Below are positions 37,461 to 46,385 of a stretch of DNA of 64,000 bases, one piece after another (positions within the stretch are counted from its first letter, which is position 1; every line of letters begins with the position of its first letter). Under the pieces are notes generated by a model that was given only the letters and a program-made list of their open reading frames with translations, had not been told where the DNA came from and ran no database searches. A program made the translations under genes and the position numbers. Origin of the DNA: Pleurocapsa minor GSE-CHR-MK 17-07R (GTDB lineage Bacteria > Chloroflexota > Anaerolineae > Aggregatilineales > Phototrophicaceae); NCBI GenBank assembly GCA_019359125.1, contig JAHHHY010000003.1, positions 62,001-126,000 of the forward strand. The letters run 5' to 3'.

Positions 37461-37626
37461 GAGGAAGCCCCGTTCGGGGGTCACCCTCCAGCAGGATTGC
37501 ACGACGTGCTGTCTGGGGCGCATAATTTCTCCACAAAGGCATCTTTGCAACGCAAATTTTGCCTATTGTAGCATCATGCACAACAAAAAAGCGTGATGAA
37601 TCAGACAGACTGTCTATACACCGCAA

Positions 37627-39003
37627 TCAGCCCGTGCAGGATGGCAGCGCAGCCAGATCAATGGTCCACAGGCCGCCGTTCGCGCCGGTGGCCGTCAGCG
37701 CCAGCGTGGACTGGTCTGGCGAGAGAAACAGGCCGCTGCGGTCGCCATCGGCCAGCGTCAGCGGCAGCGGCGCCAGATCGGTCAGCACATCGCGGTCACG
37801 ATCGTAGCATTGCAGCATCGGCATGCCGTCCACCGGCCGCGCGATATAAATCAGGTTGACGATGTCTTCTTCGGGATCGAGGATCGGCACCGGCTGTGGG
37901 TAGTTCAGGCCGGGCGGCTGCGCCTCGAACAGCAGTTCAAAGAAGCCGTTGGTGACCACGTGAATATAATAACCGGTGAGGTTCTGCCCGGCCGACGTGC
38001 TGAACGTGCCGGCGATGACCACGCGCCGCGCATCCGACGATGCGCCCGGCAGAATCACGCTGGGGCGGTTATTGCGCGCCGGCGGCGAAATGGCGATGCC
38101 CTCGGCGTTGCCCGTGAAATACAGTGCCGGGTCGCCCACCGCGCCAAAGTAGGTGGCGATGAAGCGCGAGTCGTTCACCCACTGGATGCTTTGCAGGCTG
38201 TAGCTGTTCATGCCGCCCAGTGCCTGGCGCTGCAAACGTCCATCCAGCGCGGCCGTATACAGGCGGTTGACGGCATCCTGAAACACCAGGCGCGCGCCAT
38301 TGGGCGCAAAGCTGAGGCGCGAATTGTCGTAAATGAGCGGGTCGGCCAGGTTCAGGCGGGTCCGCAGTTCGTCATTAATCAGCGGCGCATAGGGATTCAC
38401 CAGCGCACGGTCGACGTCCGTTTGCAGGTTGTACTGGCGATATTTCCATTCGGCCGACAGGTCACGCGGGCAGCCGATGGCATAACGCAGGCTGTCTGCA
38501 CCCTGCCATTCCACGGTCACCACTTCCTGGTCGGAAATGCGCGTGATGCCATCCGGCAGCGGCGCGGGCGGCAGCGTGAAACCGGCGCGGTCGCCCGTCA
38601 CCTCGATTTCCACGCGGTCAATAAACGCGTCATCCTCATACAGCTCCAGCGGAATCGAGAAGTCCTGGATATGCCCGACCGTGAACAGGTAGTTGGGCAG
38701 CAGGCCAGCGCCGCAGGCATCGTTCAGGAAGCCCAGCCCCTCGCCGATAATTTCGTCATCGGCATCGTAGACCGTGGCTTCCAGCGCGATATTGGCATAC
38801 GGCACGTCAGAGGCATTGACCAGCTCGCCCAGCGCGACCTGAATGGTGCGGCCGTAGATATCGACCTGCTCCGAGAGGCCCACATTCTGTGTCACCAGCG
38901 GCACATCGGGGTCGGGCGTGGCATCCTGCGCCATCACGGCAGCGCCCATCCCCAGGGCAGCACTCAGGCACGCGGCGGCACAGAGAATCTTCATGCGATG
39001 CAT
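37627..39003 (-). CDS. Secreted protein with propeller-like C-terminus, unknown function
   Basis: The protein has 458 residues with a signal peptide (KILCAAACLSAALGMGAAVM) cleaved before AQDATPDPD. Residues 40-160 look like a beta-sandwich (FxLYM-like: VDIYGRTIQVALGELVNASD, ANIALEATVYDADDEIIGEG). The rest has WD-like blades (LSFAPNGARLVFQDAVNRLY; IQWVNDSRFIATYF; GLFLSPDQSTLALTATGANG). Cys residues in CGAG, GCPRDL and PSCTG suggest disulfides outside the cell. It follows the C39-like gene by 32 bp on the same strand; the two are probably cotranscribed. Confidence 0.75.
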   Translation of the reverse strand: MHRMKILCAAACLSAALGMGAAVMAQDATPDPDVPLVTQNVGLSEQVDIYGRTIQVALGELVNASDVPYANIALEATVYDADDEIIGEGLGFLNDACGAGLLPNYLFTVGHIQDFSIPLELYEDDAFIDRVEIEVTGDRAGFTLPPAPLPDGITRISDQEVVTVEWQGADSLRYAIGCPRDLSAEWKYRQYNLQTDVDRALVNPYAPLINDELRTRLNLADPLIYDNSRLSFAPNGARLVFQDAVNRLYTAALDGRLQRQALGGMNSYSLQSIQWVNDSRFIATYFGAVGDPALYFTGNAEGIAISPPARNNRPSVILPGASSDARRVVIAGTFSTSAGQNLTGYYIHVVTNGFFELLFEAQPPGLNYPQPVPILDPEEDIVNLIYIARPVDGMPMLQCYDRDRDVLTDLAPLPLTLADGDRSGLFLSPDQSTLALTATGANGGLWTIDLAALPSCTG

Positions 39004-39035
39004 CTCGTTATCTCCACAGGACTCAGGATGATGGT

Positions 39036-40136
39036 CTAGCTGGTGCTGGCTGCGGCGGCCTGCATACGGGCCAGTTCAGTGGCGGCTGGCGTGTAATAAC
39101 GGTTGCCATAGACCGCGATTTCCATATAGCGAATCGCGCGTTGCAGGTCACCGATGGCCTCATGCGCAAGACCCATATAGTAGTAGCTTTCTTCCACGCC
39201 GCCGGTATTGGTGATGACACTCTGCGCGCGGGTGATCACATCTTCAAAGCGCCCCATCTGCAGGTAGGCCTCCAGCGGGCCATACTGATACCACAGCATG
39301 CGCCACGGCAGGCCAATTTCAAAGGCGCGGTCAAAGGCCAGCGCGGCAGTCGGGGCATCGCCCAGCGCCAGCATGCTGGAGCCGATATTGAACCAGGTGA
39401 AGCCGTCTTCAAGGTCAGTATCCAGCTCGGCCTGGCTGAGGCCCAGCGCACGCCGGTGATTGGTCTCGACATCCCAGTCTTCGCCCAGGATCTGGCGCAC
39501 CTGTTCGGCCTGTTCCGGCCGGTACACCACCAGATAATCGCGGTTGAACGGGCGCCAGCGCTCGTCCATTTCAGCATACGGAATCGGGCGGCCGGTGTTG
39601 TCTGGGCCGTTGCCCAGCAGCGAGTCATACGTCAGCAGCACACCCTGCGCATCGTCATAGCCCATCACCACGCGGTTGTGGCCCAGCCAGGCATCATAGC
39701 CGCCCGGCCCTTCATAATACGAATTTTCGATCAGCACGGGGAAGCCGCCAGCCACCAGCGCCTTCAGGATGTCGACCGTGCCGCCGAAGCGTTCCACCGC
39801 CTCGAAGCCGAACTGGTTCACGAAGGTGACCATTTCGTCCAGGCGCACGGCCACATCGGCCTCATTCGGGTTCAGGCCGTTGATGGCGGTCGTATAGTTG
39901 CCTTCCCAGTCAAAGTAACTGAGCTGAATCGTCAGCGCGGCGGCCGAGCAGCGATTCACGAGCTGGTAGACGGGGCTGAGCCCACTCAGGCTGACAGCCG
40001 GGGGCAGCGACATGGCCGGCGCGGCGCTCAGGGCGGCGGTTTCGGCTTCCGGGGTGGAGTCCTGCGCCGCAGCAGCGCCCACAAACAGGGTCAGCGCAAG
40101 CGCACAGACGATTAATTTCAGCGTCAGACGGTTCAT
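39036..40136 (-). CDS. Secreted C39-like papain-fold protein with tetratricopeptide-type repeats
   Basis: The protein has 366 residues, with a signal peptide followed by AQDSTPEAE. The papain-like domain (about 55-230) has Q58 and C63 in YQLVNRCSAAALTIQLSY, H153 in GYDAWLGHNRVVMGYDD and D171 in LLTYDS, the order expected for Peptidase_C39_2. The usual CGPA around the Cys is CSAA. Residues 230-360 are helical repeats (GDAPTAALAFDRAFEIGL; SYYYMGLAHEAIGDLQRAIR). It may be an active extracellular protease or a binding protein. Confidence 0.82.
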   Translation of the reverse strand: MNRLTLKLIVCALALTLFVGAAAAQDSTPEAETAALSAAPAMSLPPAVSLSGLSPVYQLVNRCSAAALTIQLSYFDWEGNYTTAINGLNPNEADVAVRLDEMVTFVNQFGFEAVERFGGTVDILKALVAGGFPVLIENSYYEGPGGYDAWLGHNRVVMGYDDAQGVLLTYDSLLGNGPDNTGRPIPYAEMDERWRPFNRDYLVVYRPEQAEQVRQILGEDWDVETNHRRALGLSQAELDTDLEDGFTWFNIGSSMLALGDAPTAALAFDRAFEIGLPWRMLWYQYGPLEAYLQMGRFEDVITRAQSVITNTGGVEESYYYMGLAHEAIGDLQRAIRYMEIAVYGNRYYTPAATELARMQAAAASTS

Positions 40137-40356
40137 CCAATATCCTCATCCTACACGTCTGCTGCGCATTGTAGCGCAGGTGAAGCGCATTTCCAGACTT
40201 CCACACGGGATATTTATCCTGCGAATGGCCACCGTTTTCGCCCCTTCATTAATAATTCACGATGCTCACTATGGTTAAAAACAGGAATTTGGATGTAATG
40301 TTATAACTAGAATTTATGCCAGTCGCAGTCATAATGGGTACCCAAGCCACGCAGCC

Positions 40357-41271
40357 ATGAAAGTTGACTCACTCATGCAAAACGGCAGCCTGAAGCCTTC
40401 CAATACCCAGTATCTCAAGCAACCGCTGCCCGCCGATGCCGCCAACGTGCGCGTCGCCACCGGCCCGCTGGATCGCAAACTCCCGTATGTCATCGAGCTG
40501 CGCGTGGTGGGTACGCCCAGCATCATGCAGAAGCAGGTCAAGACAGAGATGCTGCTGGGCCGTGCCGATGCCGAGAAAAACGTCAATCCGGAAATCGACC
40601 TGACGCCCTTCGACGCCTTCAACACGGGCGTCTCGCGCAAGCATGCCATCCTGCTGGTGCGCGACGAGCGCCTGTTTCTCAAAGACCTGGCCAGCACCAA
40701 TGGCACCCGCCTGAACGGCCTGTCGTGCGAGGCTGAAAAAGAGTATCGCGTGCGCCACGGCGACGAAATTATGCTCGGCCGCCTGCGCCTGCAAGTGCTG
40801 TTTGCCGTCACCCCGGTGGTGGAAGGCGGCACCCCGCTGTATGGCACGCTCAAGCCGGTTGATATCCCCAAGGTGGGCAAGGGCCAGCATATCCTGGTGG
40901 TGGAAGATGACCGCGAAGTCGGTGCTGTCTTCCGCATGGCGCTGGAATATGCCGGGTTCACCGTCACGCTGGTGGACACCGTGACCAAGGCACTCAATGT
41001 CGTCTTCCAGATTCAGCCGGACGCGATGGTGCTCGACCTGATGCTGCCGGATATGAACGGCCTCGATCTGCTGCAATATCTCAAGAAGCAGGCCATGCCG
41101 AAGCGCATCCCGATCCTGGTGGTCAGCGGCGCGACGGGCGGCTTCCAGATGAATCAGGCGCTGGAGGCAGGCGCAGAGCGTTTCCTGGGAAAGCCGGTCG
41201 CCGTCGAGAAGCTGGTCGAAGCTGTGGCCGACGTGCTCAAGACAGCCAAGCAGACGACGGGCGGCACGTAA
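40357..41271 (+). CDS. FHA domain-response regulator receiver fusion
   Basis: The protein has 304 residues. The FHA domain (about 45-150) has G68-R69, S93-R94-K95-H96 and N115 (STNGT), the residues that read phosphothreonine. The receiver domain (about 176-295) has acidic D184/D185, phosphoacceptor D227 in VLDLMLPDMNG, S257 and K279. There is no DNA-binding or enzyme output domain. It may connect Ser/Thr kinase signals with two-component phosphorelay. No kinase gene is adjacent; an atypical kinase is encoded about 6.5 kb away. Confidence 0.92.
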   Translation: MKVDSLMQNGSLKPSNTQYLKQPLPADAANVRVATGPLDRKLPYVIELRVVGTPSIMQKQVKTEMLLGRADAEKNVNPEIDLTPFDAFNTGVSRKHAILLVRDERLFLKDLASTNGTRLNGLSCEAEKEYRVRHGDEIMLGRLRLQVLFAVTPVVEGGTPLYGTLKPVDIPKVGKGQHILVVEDDREVGAVFRMALEYAGFTVTLVDTVTKALNVVFQIQPDAMVLDLMLPDMNGLDLLQYLKKQAMPKRIPILVVSGATGGFQMNQALEAGAERFLGKPVAVEKLVEAVADVLKTAKQTTGGT

Positions 41272-41433
41272 GCACCCACGTTCAAAAGACAACTTCGCCC
41301 CTCACTCCACTCAGCCACTGCATGGAAGAGGGGATGACTACTCTTTGCGAGTTTTCGAACGGTGGCACACGTCTTCTACCCCTCGCCACATAACAGACCT
41401 CTGACTGAGCGGGAAAACAGGATATTTACGGCC

Positions 41434-41564
41434 GGGCGCCTCGCGAGGCGCCCCTACAAGTCCAACCTCATGGGGTAAGCGTCCATACTCGGGTTATTTG
41501 GCATCAAGACAAATCTAAACGACCTGCCAGGTACGCCGCTGTAGGGGCGCATCGCGATGCGCCC
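41434..41564. repeat. Bipartite REP/BIME-like element A
   Basis: The left unit is a perfect 20-bp palindrome (41434-41453) followed by CTACA. The right unit is TGTAG (41540-41544) followed by a 20-bp palindrome (41545-41564). The two units are inverted with the GTAG feet facing inward across 81 bp, total 131 bp. It fills the convergent gap 41272-41616, which holds no gene. The left hairpin is identical to the right hairpin of element B. Confidence 0.85.
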
Positions 41565-41616
41565 GTCAGCTTTACATAGAAGCCAACCTTAACGACACCC
41601 CTGAAGATCATCCCCC

Positions 41617-42399
41617 TCAATCCATCGGATACAGGCTGCACCCGCCATCCACCAGCAGCACCGACCCCGTCATATAGCGCGAGGCGGGGCTGCACAGGAA
41701 TACGAACGCGTCGGCCACGCTCTCGGGCGACTGCAACTCGCCCAGCGGGATCGCCTTGCTGGCGCGGCGTTTATAGTCCGGCTCGGTATTCCACTGCTTC
41801 AGCGCCATGCCTGCGCCCACAATGCCCGGCGCGACCGCGTTAGCGCGAATCCCCTTGTCGGCCAGTTCACGGGCAAACGTGCGCATGAGCATATTCATGC
41901 CTGCCTTGCTGGCGCTGTACGGGCCAATCTCCGGCCATGGCACCGCCCCCACCCACGACGTCGTGAAAATGAGCTGGCCATGGATTCCCTGCGCGATCAT
42001 GCGCCGTGAGGCCGCCTGCCCCAGCAGGAAAGCCGCCTTCAGATTCACATCCAGCATGTTGTCCCAGTCGGCTTCGGCCACATCCACCAGCGGCGCCGCC
42101 TTCACGACTGCGGCATGGCACAGCGCCGTCGTCACCGGGCCGAAATACGATTCGGCCTTGTCGAGCAATGCCTCCACCTGCAACTTTTGCGTCAAATCAC
42201 CGTAACCATAGCGGGCCTGACTCGGGTCGAAGCCTGCTTCCAGTAATGCAGACTCACCTTCAGATACGGGCACGATATCGTTGACGGTGACGCGTGCACC
42301 ATGGCGCACCAGCGCGGCGACCACCGCCATCCCGATCGCGCCCAGTCCGCCGCTGATGACGATATGCTGCCCGTCCAGCGCATCTACTGTAAATGTCAT
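41617..42399 (-). CDS. Short-chain dehydrogenase/reductase
   Basis: A 260-residue classical SDR. The cofactor loop is SGGLGAIGMA. The catalytic residues are N119, S148, Y161 and K165 (IGPYSASKAG). A PGIV motif follows, and the end is SVLLVDGGCSLYPMD. The VNDIV stretch after strand 2 favours NAD over NADP (Asp at the end of strand 2). The substrate is unknown; sugar or polyol dehydrogenases of this type are common. The gene has its own transcript as far as can be seen. Confidence 0.9.
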   Translation of the reverse strand: MTFTVDALDGQHIVISGGLGAIGMAVVAALVRHGARVTVNDIVPVSEGESALLEAGFDPSQARYGYGDLTQKLQVEALLDKAESYFGPVTTALCHAAVVKAAPLVDVAEADWDNMLDVNLKAAFLLGQAASRRMIAQGIHGQLIFTTSWVGAVPWPEIGPYSASKAGMNMLMRTFARELADKGIRANAVAPGIVGAGMALKQWNTEPDYKRRASKAIPLGELQSPESVADAFVFLCSPASRYMTGSVLLVDGGCSLYPMD

Positions 42400-42508
42400 G
42401 GGGTTATGTCCTCACAGAAATGTGTATAAGTACAGCAATTGTTCGCACTGACTTCATATTCGCCTAGTATACTTCCCGCGTGAACTGACTGCACGCACTG
42501 AGAGAGCT

Positions 42509-45031
42509 ATGACGACATCATTGACGCAGGGTCTGACTGAAGCCGAAGTTATTGCGCGCCGCCAGCGCGGGCTGGGCAACAATGTCGAAGCGGCCACCAG
42601 CCGCAAGCTGAGCGACATCATCCGCCAGAATGTGCTCACGCTGATCAATATCATCCTGTTCACGCTGGGCGTGATGCTGGTCGCGCTCGGCTATGTGGGC
42701 GATGCGGTCGTCAGCGTCGGCCTGATTTTCTTCAACAGCACCATCGGCATCATTCAGGAAATCCGCGCCAAGCGCCAGCTCGACAAAATCGCGCTGCTGA
42801 CGCGGCCGCGTGTTTCGGTCATGCGTGAGGGCATCGAGAAGATCGTTGACCCCAGCGAGATCGTGGTGGGCGATATCCTGGTAGCCCATGCCGGCGACCA
42901 GATCGTGGCCGACGGCGTGGTGGTGGGCGAAGGCCGCATCGACATGGACGAGAGCCTGCTGACCGGCGAGAGCGACCATATCCCCAAGAAGCAGAGCGAC
43001 GAGGTGCTGTCGGGAAGTTTCGTGGTCAGCGGCAGCGCGCTGGTGGAGGCCACCAAAGTGGGCGCCAGCAGCTTCGCTAACAAGCTGACGAACAGCGCGC
43101 GCGCCTATCGCAACCCACGCACCCCGCTGCAAAAAGATGTCGATCTGGTCTTTCGCCTGCTGCTGGGGCTGGCCATCTTCATCGGCCTGCTGATGTTCAT
43201 CAGCGGCTTCCTGCAGGCGATTCCGCTGGCACGCGGCGTGCGCATGGCCACCGTGATCGCGGGCATCGTCCCCAACGGCCTGTTCCTGATGGTGATCGTG
43301 GCCTATGCGCTGGGGGCGCTGCGCATCGTGCAGCGCGGTGCGCTCATCCAGCAGCAGAATTCCGTCGAAAGCCTGAGCAACGTCACCGTGCTGTGCATGG
43401 ACAAGACCGGCACGCTGACCGCCAACAAGATCGCCTATCACGATGTCATGCCGCTGGAGGGTCGTTCCCGCGCCGAAATCGAGCGCACGCTGGGTATTTT
43501 CGCGTCCAGCGCCAGCGCGCGCAATCGCACCAGTGAGGCCATCGCCGCCGCGCTCAGCCTGCCGCCCGTGCGTCCCGCCGACGAAGTCCCGTTTTCCAGC
43601 GCGCTCAAGTGGTCGGCGCTCGCCTTCCATCCGTCCGGCGACCTGGACGGCGTGTATGTGCTGGGCGCGATGGAAATGCTGGCGGCCCAGCTTCCCGATA
43701 TCAGCGCGCTTGATGCCCAGACCGGCTCGTGGGCGCAAGACGGACTGCGCGTGCTGGTATTTGCCCATGCACCCGGCGTATATGCCCTGCATGACGCGCT
43801 GGACCAGCCCGTGCTGCCCGAAAAACTCACGCCGATCGCGCTGATCGCGCTATCTGACGAACTACGCGCAGAGGCCGCCGACACGATTGCCGCGTTCGCC
43901 AAGTCTGGCATACGACTGAAAGTCATCAGCGGCGACAACCCGCACACGGTGGCCGCGCTGGCCCGGCGTGCCGGCCTGCCCGGCGACCTGACAGTGATTT
44001 CCGGCATCGATCTGGCCAGCATGAGCGACAGCGACCTGGACGTGGTGGTGGAAGAAACGACCGTGTTTGGCCGCATCACGCCGGACCAGAAAGAACGGCT
44101 GGTGGACGCGCTGCGCCGCCGCGGGCATTATGTCGCCATGATGGGCGACGGCGTGAACGATGTGCTCTCGCTGAAGAAGGCTAACCTGGGCATCGCCATG
44201 CAGAGCGGCAGCGCGGCCACCCGCGGCGTGGCCGACATGGTGCTGCTGAACGACTCGTTCGCCGCCCTGCCGCCTGCGTTTCTCGAAGGCCAGCGCATCG
44301 TCGCCGGCATGCGCGATATCCTCAGCCTGTTCCTGACGCGCGCCATCTTCACCGCCATCATGATCCTGTCGGTGGCGGTCATCGGCATCGGCTTCCCGTT
44401 CGTGCCGAAGCACACCACCCTGCTGACCTTCTTCGCGGTCGGCATCCCGGTGCTGTTCCTGGCCATCTGGGCGCGACCCGTTCAGGCCAGGACGCGCCTG
44501 CTGAAAAGCATCACCCATTTTGTCAGCGGCGGCGCGGTATTCGTCGCCCTGTTCGGCCTGCTGACGTATGTCGGCTTCTTCGCCTATGGCGCTGCCCAGG
44601 CGCTGGAGATTCCGTATACACCAGAGAATGTGGCGCTGTTCCGCGACCAGATGAACCTGGATACGCCTGTGACCGGCCCCGATGTCTTCATCTTCGAGTA
44701 CGCCACAGCGACAGCGCGCACCGCACTCACCATCTTCAGTGTGCTGACCGGCCTGCTGCTGGTCATCTTCGTCGAGCCGCCGTATCAGTTCTTCGTCGGC
44801 GGCGATGAACTCAGCCCGGACAAACGGCCGATGATCCTGGCGTTCGCCATCACGGCTGGCTTCTTCGGCATCCTGCTGATCGAGCCATTGCGCGACTTCT
44901 TCGAGATGCTGCCCATGCCGCTGGTGAGTTATGTGATAATTATCGGATGGGTGGTATTGTGGATGTTCACCGTTCGCCAGGCCTGGCGCAAGCGCTGGGT
45001 GGAACGGTTCCTGAATATCAGCTTTTCATAA
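42509..45031 (+). CDS. Cation-translocating P-type ATPase, CtpE-like
   Basis: An 840-residue primary transporter. The actuator loop is DESLLTGESD, the phosphorylation motif is DKTGTLT (Asp about 298), and the hinge is MGDGVNDVLSLKKANLGIAM. Membrane helix 4 carries IVPNGLF (about 254-260), and SGSAATRGVADMVLLNDSF follows the hinge. These are features shared with mycobacterial CtpE, a calcium importer, and not with heavy-metal pumps. There is no N-terminal metal domain. Ten helices are predicted, four after the hinge. A Ca2+-like substrate is a family inference. Confidence 0.88.
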   Translation: MTTSLTQGLTEAEVIARRQRGLGNNVEAATSRKLSDIIRQNVLTLINIILFTLGVMLVALGYVGDAVVSVGLIFFNSTIGIIQEIRAKRQLDKIALLTRPRVSVMREGIEKIVDPSEIVVGDILVAHAGDQIVADGVVVGEGRIDMDESLLTGESDHIPKKQSDEVLSGSFVVSGSALVEATKVGASSFANKLTNSARAYRNPRTPLQKDVDLVFRLLLGLAIFIGLLMFISGFLQAIPLARGVRMATVIAGIVPNGLFLMVIVAYALGALRIVQRGALIQQQNSVESLSNVTVLCMDKTGTLTANKIAYHDVMPLEGRSRAEIERTLGIFASSASARNRTSEAIAAALSLPPVRPADEVPFSSALKWSALAFHPSGDLDGVYVLGAMEMLAAQLPDISALDAQTGSWAQDGLRVLVFAHAPGVYALHDALDQPVLPEKLTPIALIALSDELRAEAADTIAAFAKSGIRLKVISGDNPHTVAALARRAGLPGDLTVISGIDLASMSDSDLDVVVEETTVFGRITPDQKERLVDALRRRGHYVAMMGDGVNDVLSLKKANLGIAMQSGSAATRGVADMVLLNDSFAALPPAFLEGQRIVAGMRDILSLFLTRAIFTAIMILSVAVIGIGFPFVPKHTTLLTFFAVGIPVLFLAIWARPVQARTRLLKSITHFVSGGAVFVALFGLLTYVGFFAYGAAQALEIPYTPENVALFRDQMNLDTPVTGPDVFIFEYATATARTALTIFSVLTGLLLVIFVEPPYQFFVGGDELSPDKRPMILAFAITAGFFGILLIEPLRDFFEMLPMPLVSYVIIIGWVVLWMFTVRQAWRKRWVERFLNISFS

Positions 45032-45046
45032 CCTAGGCGAGGACAT

Positions 45047-46294
45047 ATGGCGATTCGCGTGCTGGCGGGCAAACGCATCATTCTGGGGGTCACCGGCAGC
45101 ATCGCCTGTTACAAGGCCGTCGACCTGGCAAGCAAGCTGACGCAGGCGGGCGCGCTGGTGGACATCATCCTGACCGACGCCGCGCAGCAGTTCGTGACGC
45201 CGCTCACGTTTCAGGCGGTCACCGGCCGCCCGGTGTATACCACGCTGTGGGCGCCCAGCCCCGGCGATGGCCTGCCCACCCATATCGCCCATGTCGGGCT
45301 AGCCGAGGGCACCGACCTGCTGATGGTCGCGCCGGCCACGGCCCATACGCTGGCGAAGCTGGCGGTTGGCCTGGCCGATGACCTGCTGGGCGTGACCGCG
45401 CTGGCGGCCACCTGCCCGCTGCTGGTCGCCCCGGCGATGGATGGCAGCATGTATGCCCACGCCGCCGTGCAGGCCAATCTGGCCACGCTTCAGTCGCGCG
45501 GCGCGATGGTGATTCAGCCCGAAGCAGGCCGATTCGCCAGCGGACTAACCGGCATTGGCCGCCTGCCGGAAACAGCCGCGCTGATGGGGCATATTCGCAT
45601 GGCGCTGGGGCGCGTTAACGGCGTGCTTGCAGGGCAGCACGTGATTGTGACCGCCGGCGGCACGCGCGAGGCTATCGACCCGGTGCGCTTTATCGGCAAT
45701 CGCTCCAGCGGCAAGCAGGGCTATGCGCTGGCGCAGGCCGCGCTGGACGCGGGCGCACATGTGACGCTCATCAGCAGTGCGGGCGCGGGCCTGTCCGTCC
45801 CGACTGGCGCGGCGCTCGTGCCGGTCACCAGCGCAGCCGACCTGAAAGCGGCAGTGCTGGCCCATGCCGTGCCGGGCACCATCCTCATCATGGCCGCCGC
45901 CGTGGCCGACTTCAAGCCAGCGGCGCAGGCCGAGCACAAGATCAAGAAATCATCGGACAATGCAGAGGGTTTCGCGCTCCAGCTCACGCGCACAGACGAT
46001 ATCCTGGCAGCCGTCAAAGAGACCCGGGACGCGGGATTTGGCCCGCGGCTGGTGGTCGCGTTTGCCGCCGAAAGCCGCGACCTGATCGCCAATGCCGACG
46101 ACAAGCTGCGCCGTAAAGGGGCCGACCTGCTGGTGGCCAATGACATCAGCGCGCGCGATGCCGGCTTCGAGACCGACACCAACCGCGTCGTCATCCTGCG
46201 GCCGGGCGCCGAGCCGGAACACATGCCCCTGCTGAGCAAGTCGGAAGCCGCCGAAGCGGTCATCCGCCGGGCCGCCGCCCTGCTGGGCGAATAG
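45047..46294 (+). CDS. coaBC: Bifunctional phosphopantothenoylcysteine decarboxylase/phosphopantothenate-cysteine ligase
   Basis: Two steps of coenzyme A synthesis in one 415-residue protein. The CoaC half binds FMN: LGVTGSIACYKAVDLASKL, and HIAHVGLAEGTDLLMVAPAT with the catalytic His. It has PAMD where PAMN is usual, and the flap reads FASGLTGIGR without the usual Cys. The CoaB half (about 190-415) has VTAGGTREAIDPVRFIGNRS, SSGKQGYALAQAAL, AAAVADFKPA and the Lys of HKIKKSS. It starts 16 bp after the ATPase gene, with a good ribosome site (GAGG). Confidence 0.93.
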   Translation: MAIRVLAGKRIILGVTGSIACYKAVDLASKLTQAGALVDIILTDAAQQFVTPLTFQAVTGRPVYTTLWAPSPGDGLPTHIAHVGLAEGTDLLMVAPATAHTLAKLAVGLADDLLGVTALAATCPLLVAPAMDGSMYAHAAVQANLATLQSRGAMVIQPEAGRFASGLTGIGRLPETAALMGHIRMALGRVNGVLAGQHVIVTAGGTREAIDPVRFIGNRSSGKQGYALAQAALDAGAHVTLISSAGAGLSVPTGAALVPVTSAADLKAAVLAHAVPGTILIMAAAVADFKPAAQAEHKIKKSSDNAEGFALQLTRTDDILAAVKETRDAGFGPRLVVAFAAESRDLIANADDKLRRKGADLLVANDISARDAGFETDTNRVVILRPGAEPEHMPLLSKSEAAEAVIRRAAALLGE

Positions 46295-46315
46295 CACGCG
46301 TACGGCAAGCGGTAG

Positions 46316-46345
46316 CTGACACAGGCCGCCAGCGTCCTGTATAAT
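46316..46345 (+). promoter_or_regulatory. Promoter of the Thr/Pro-linker protein gene
   Basis: CTGACA (46316-46321) and a perfect TATAAT (46340-46345) are 18 bp apart, 40 bp before the ATG at 46386. Confidence 0.65.
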
Positions 46346-46385
46346 ACCGGGGTTCTATGGCCTGAAAGACGAGCATCACATCCTT

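Noticed and set aside
30000-40000. Possible phage or integrative element in the accessory region
   Set aside because: No integrase, transposase, attachment repeats or phage genes are seen; base composition is close to the rest of the window.
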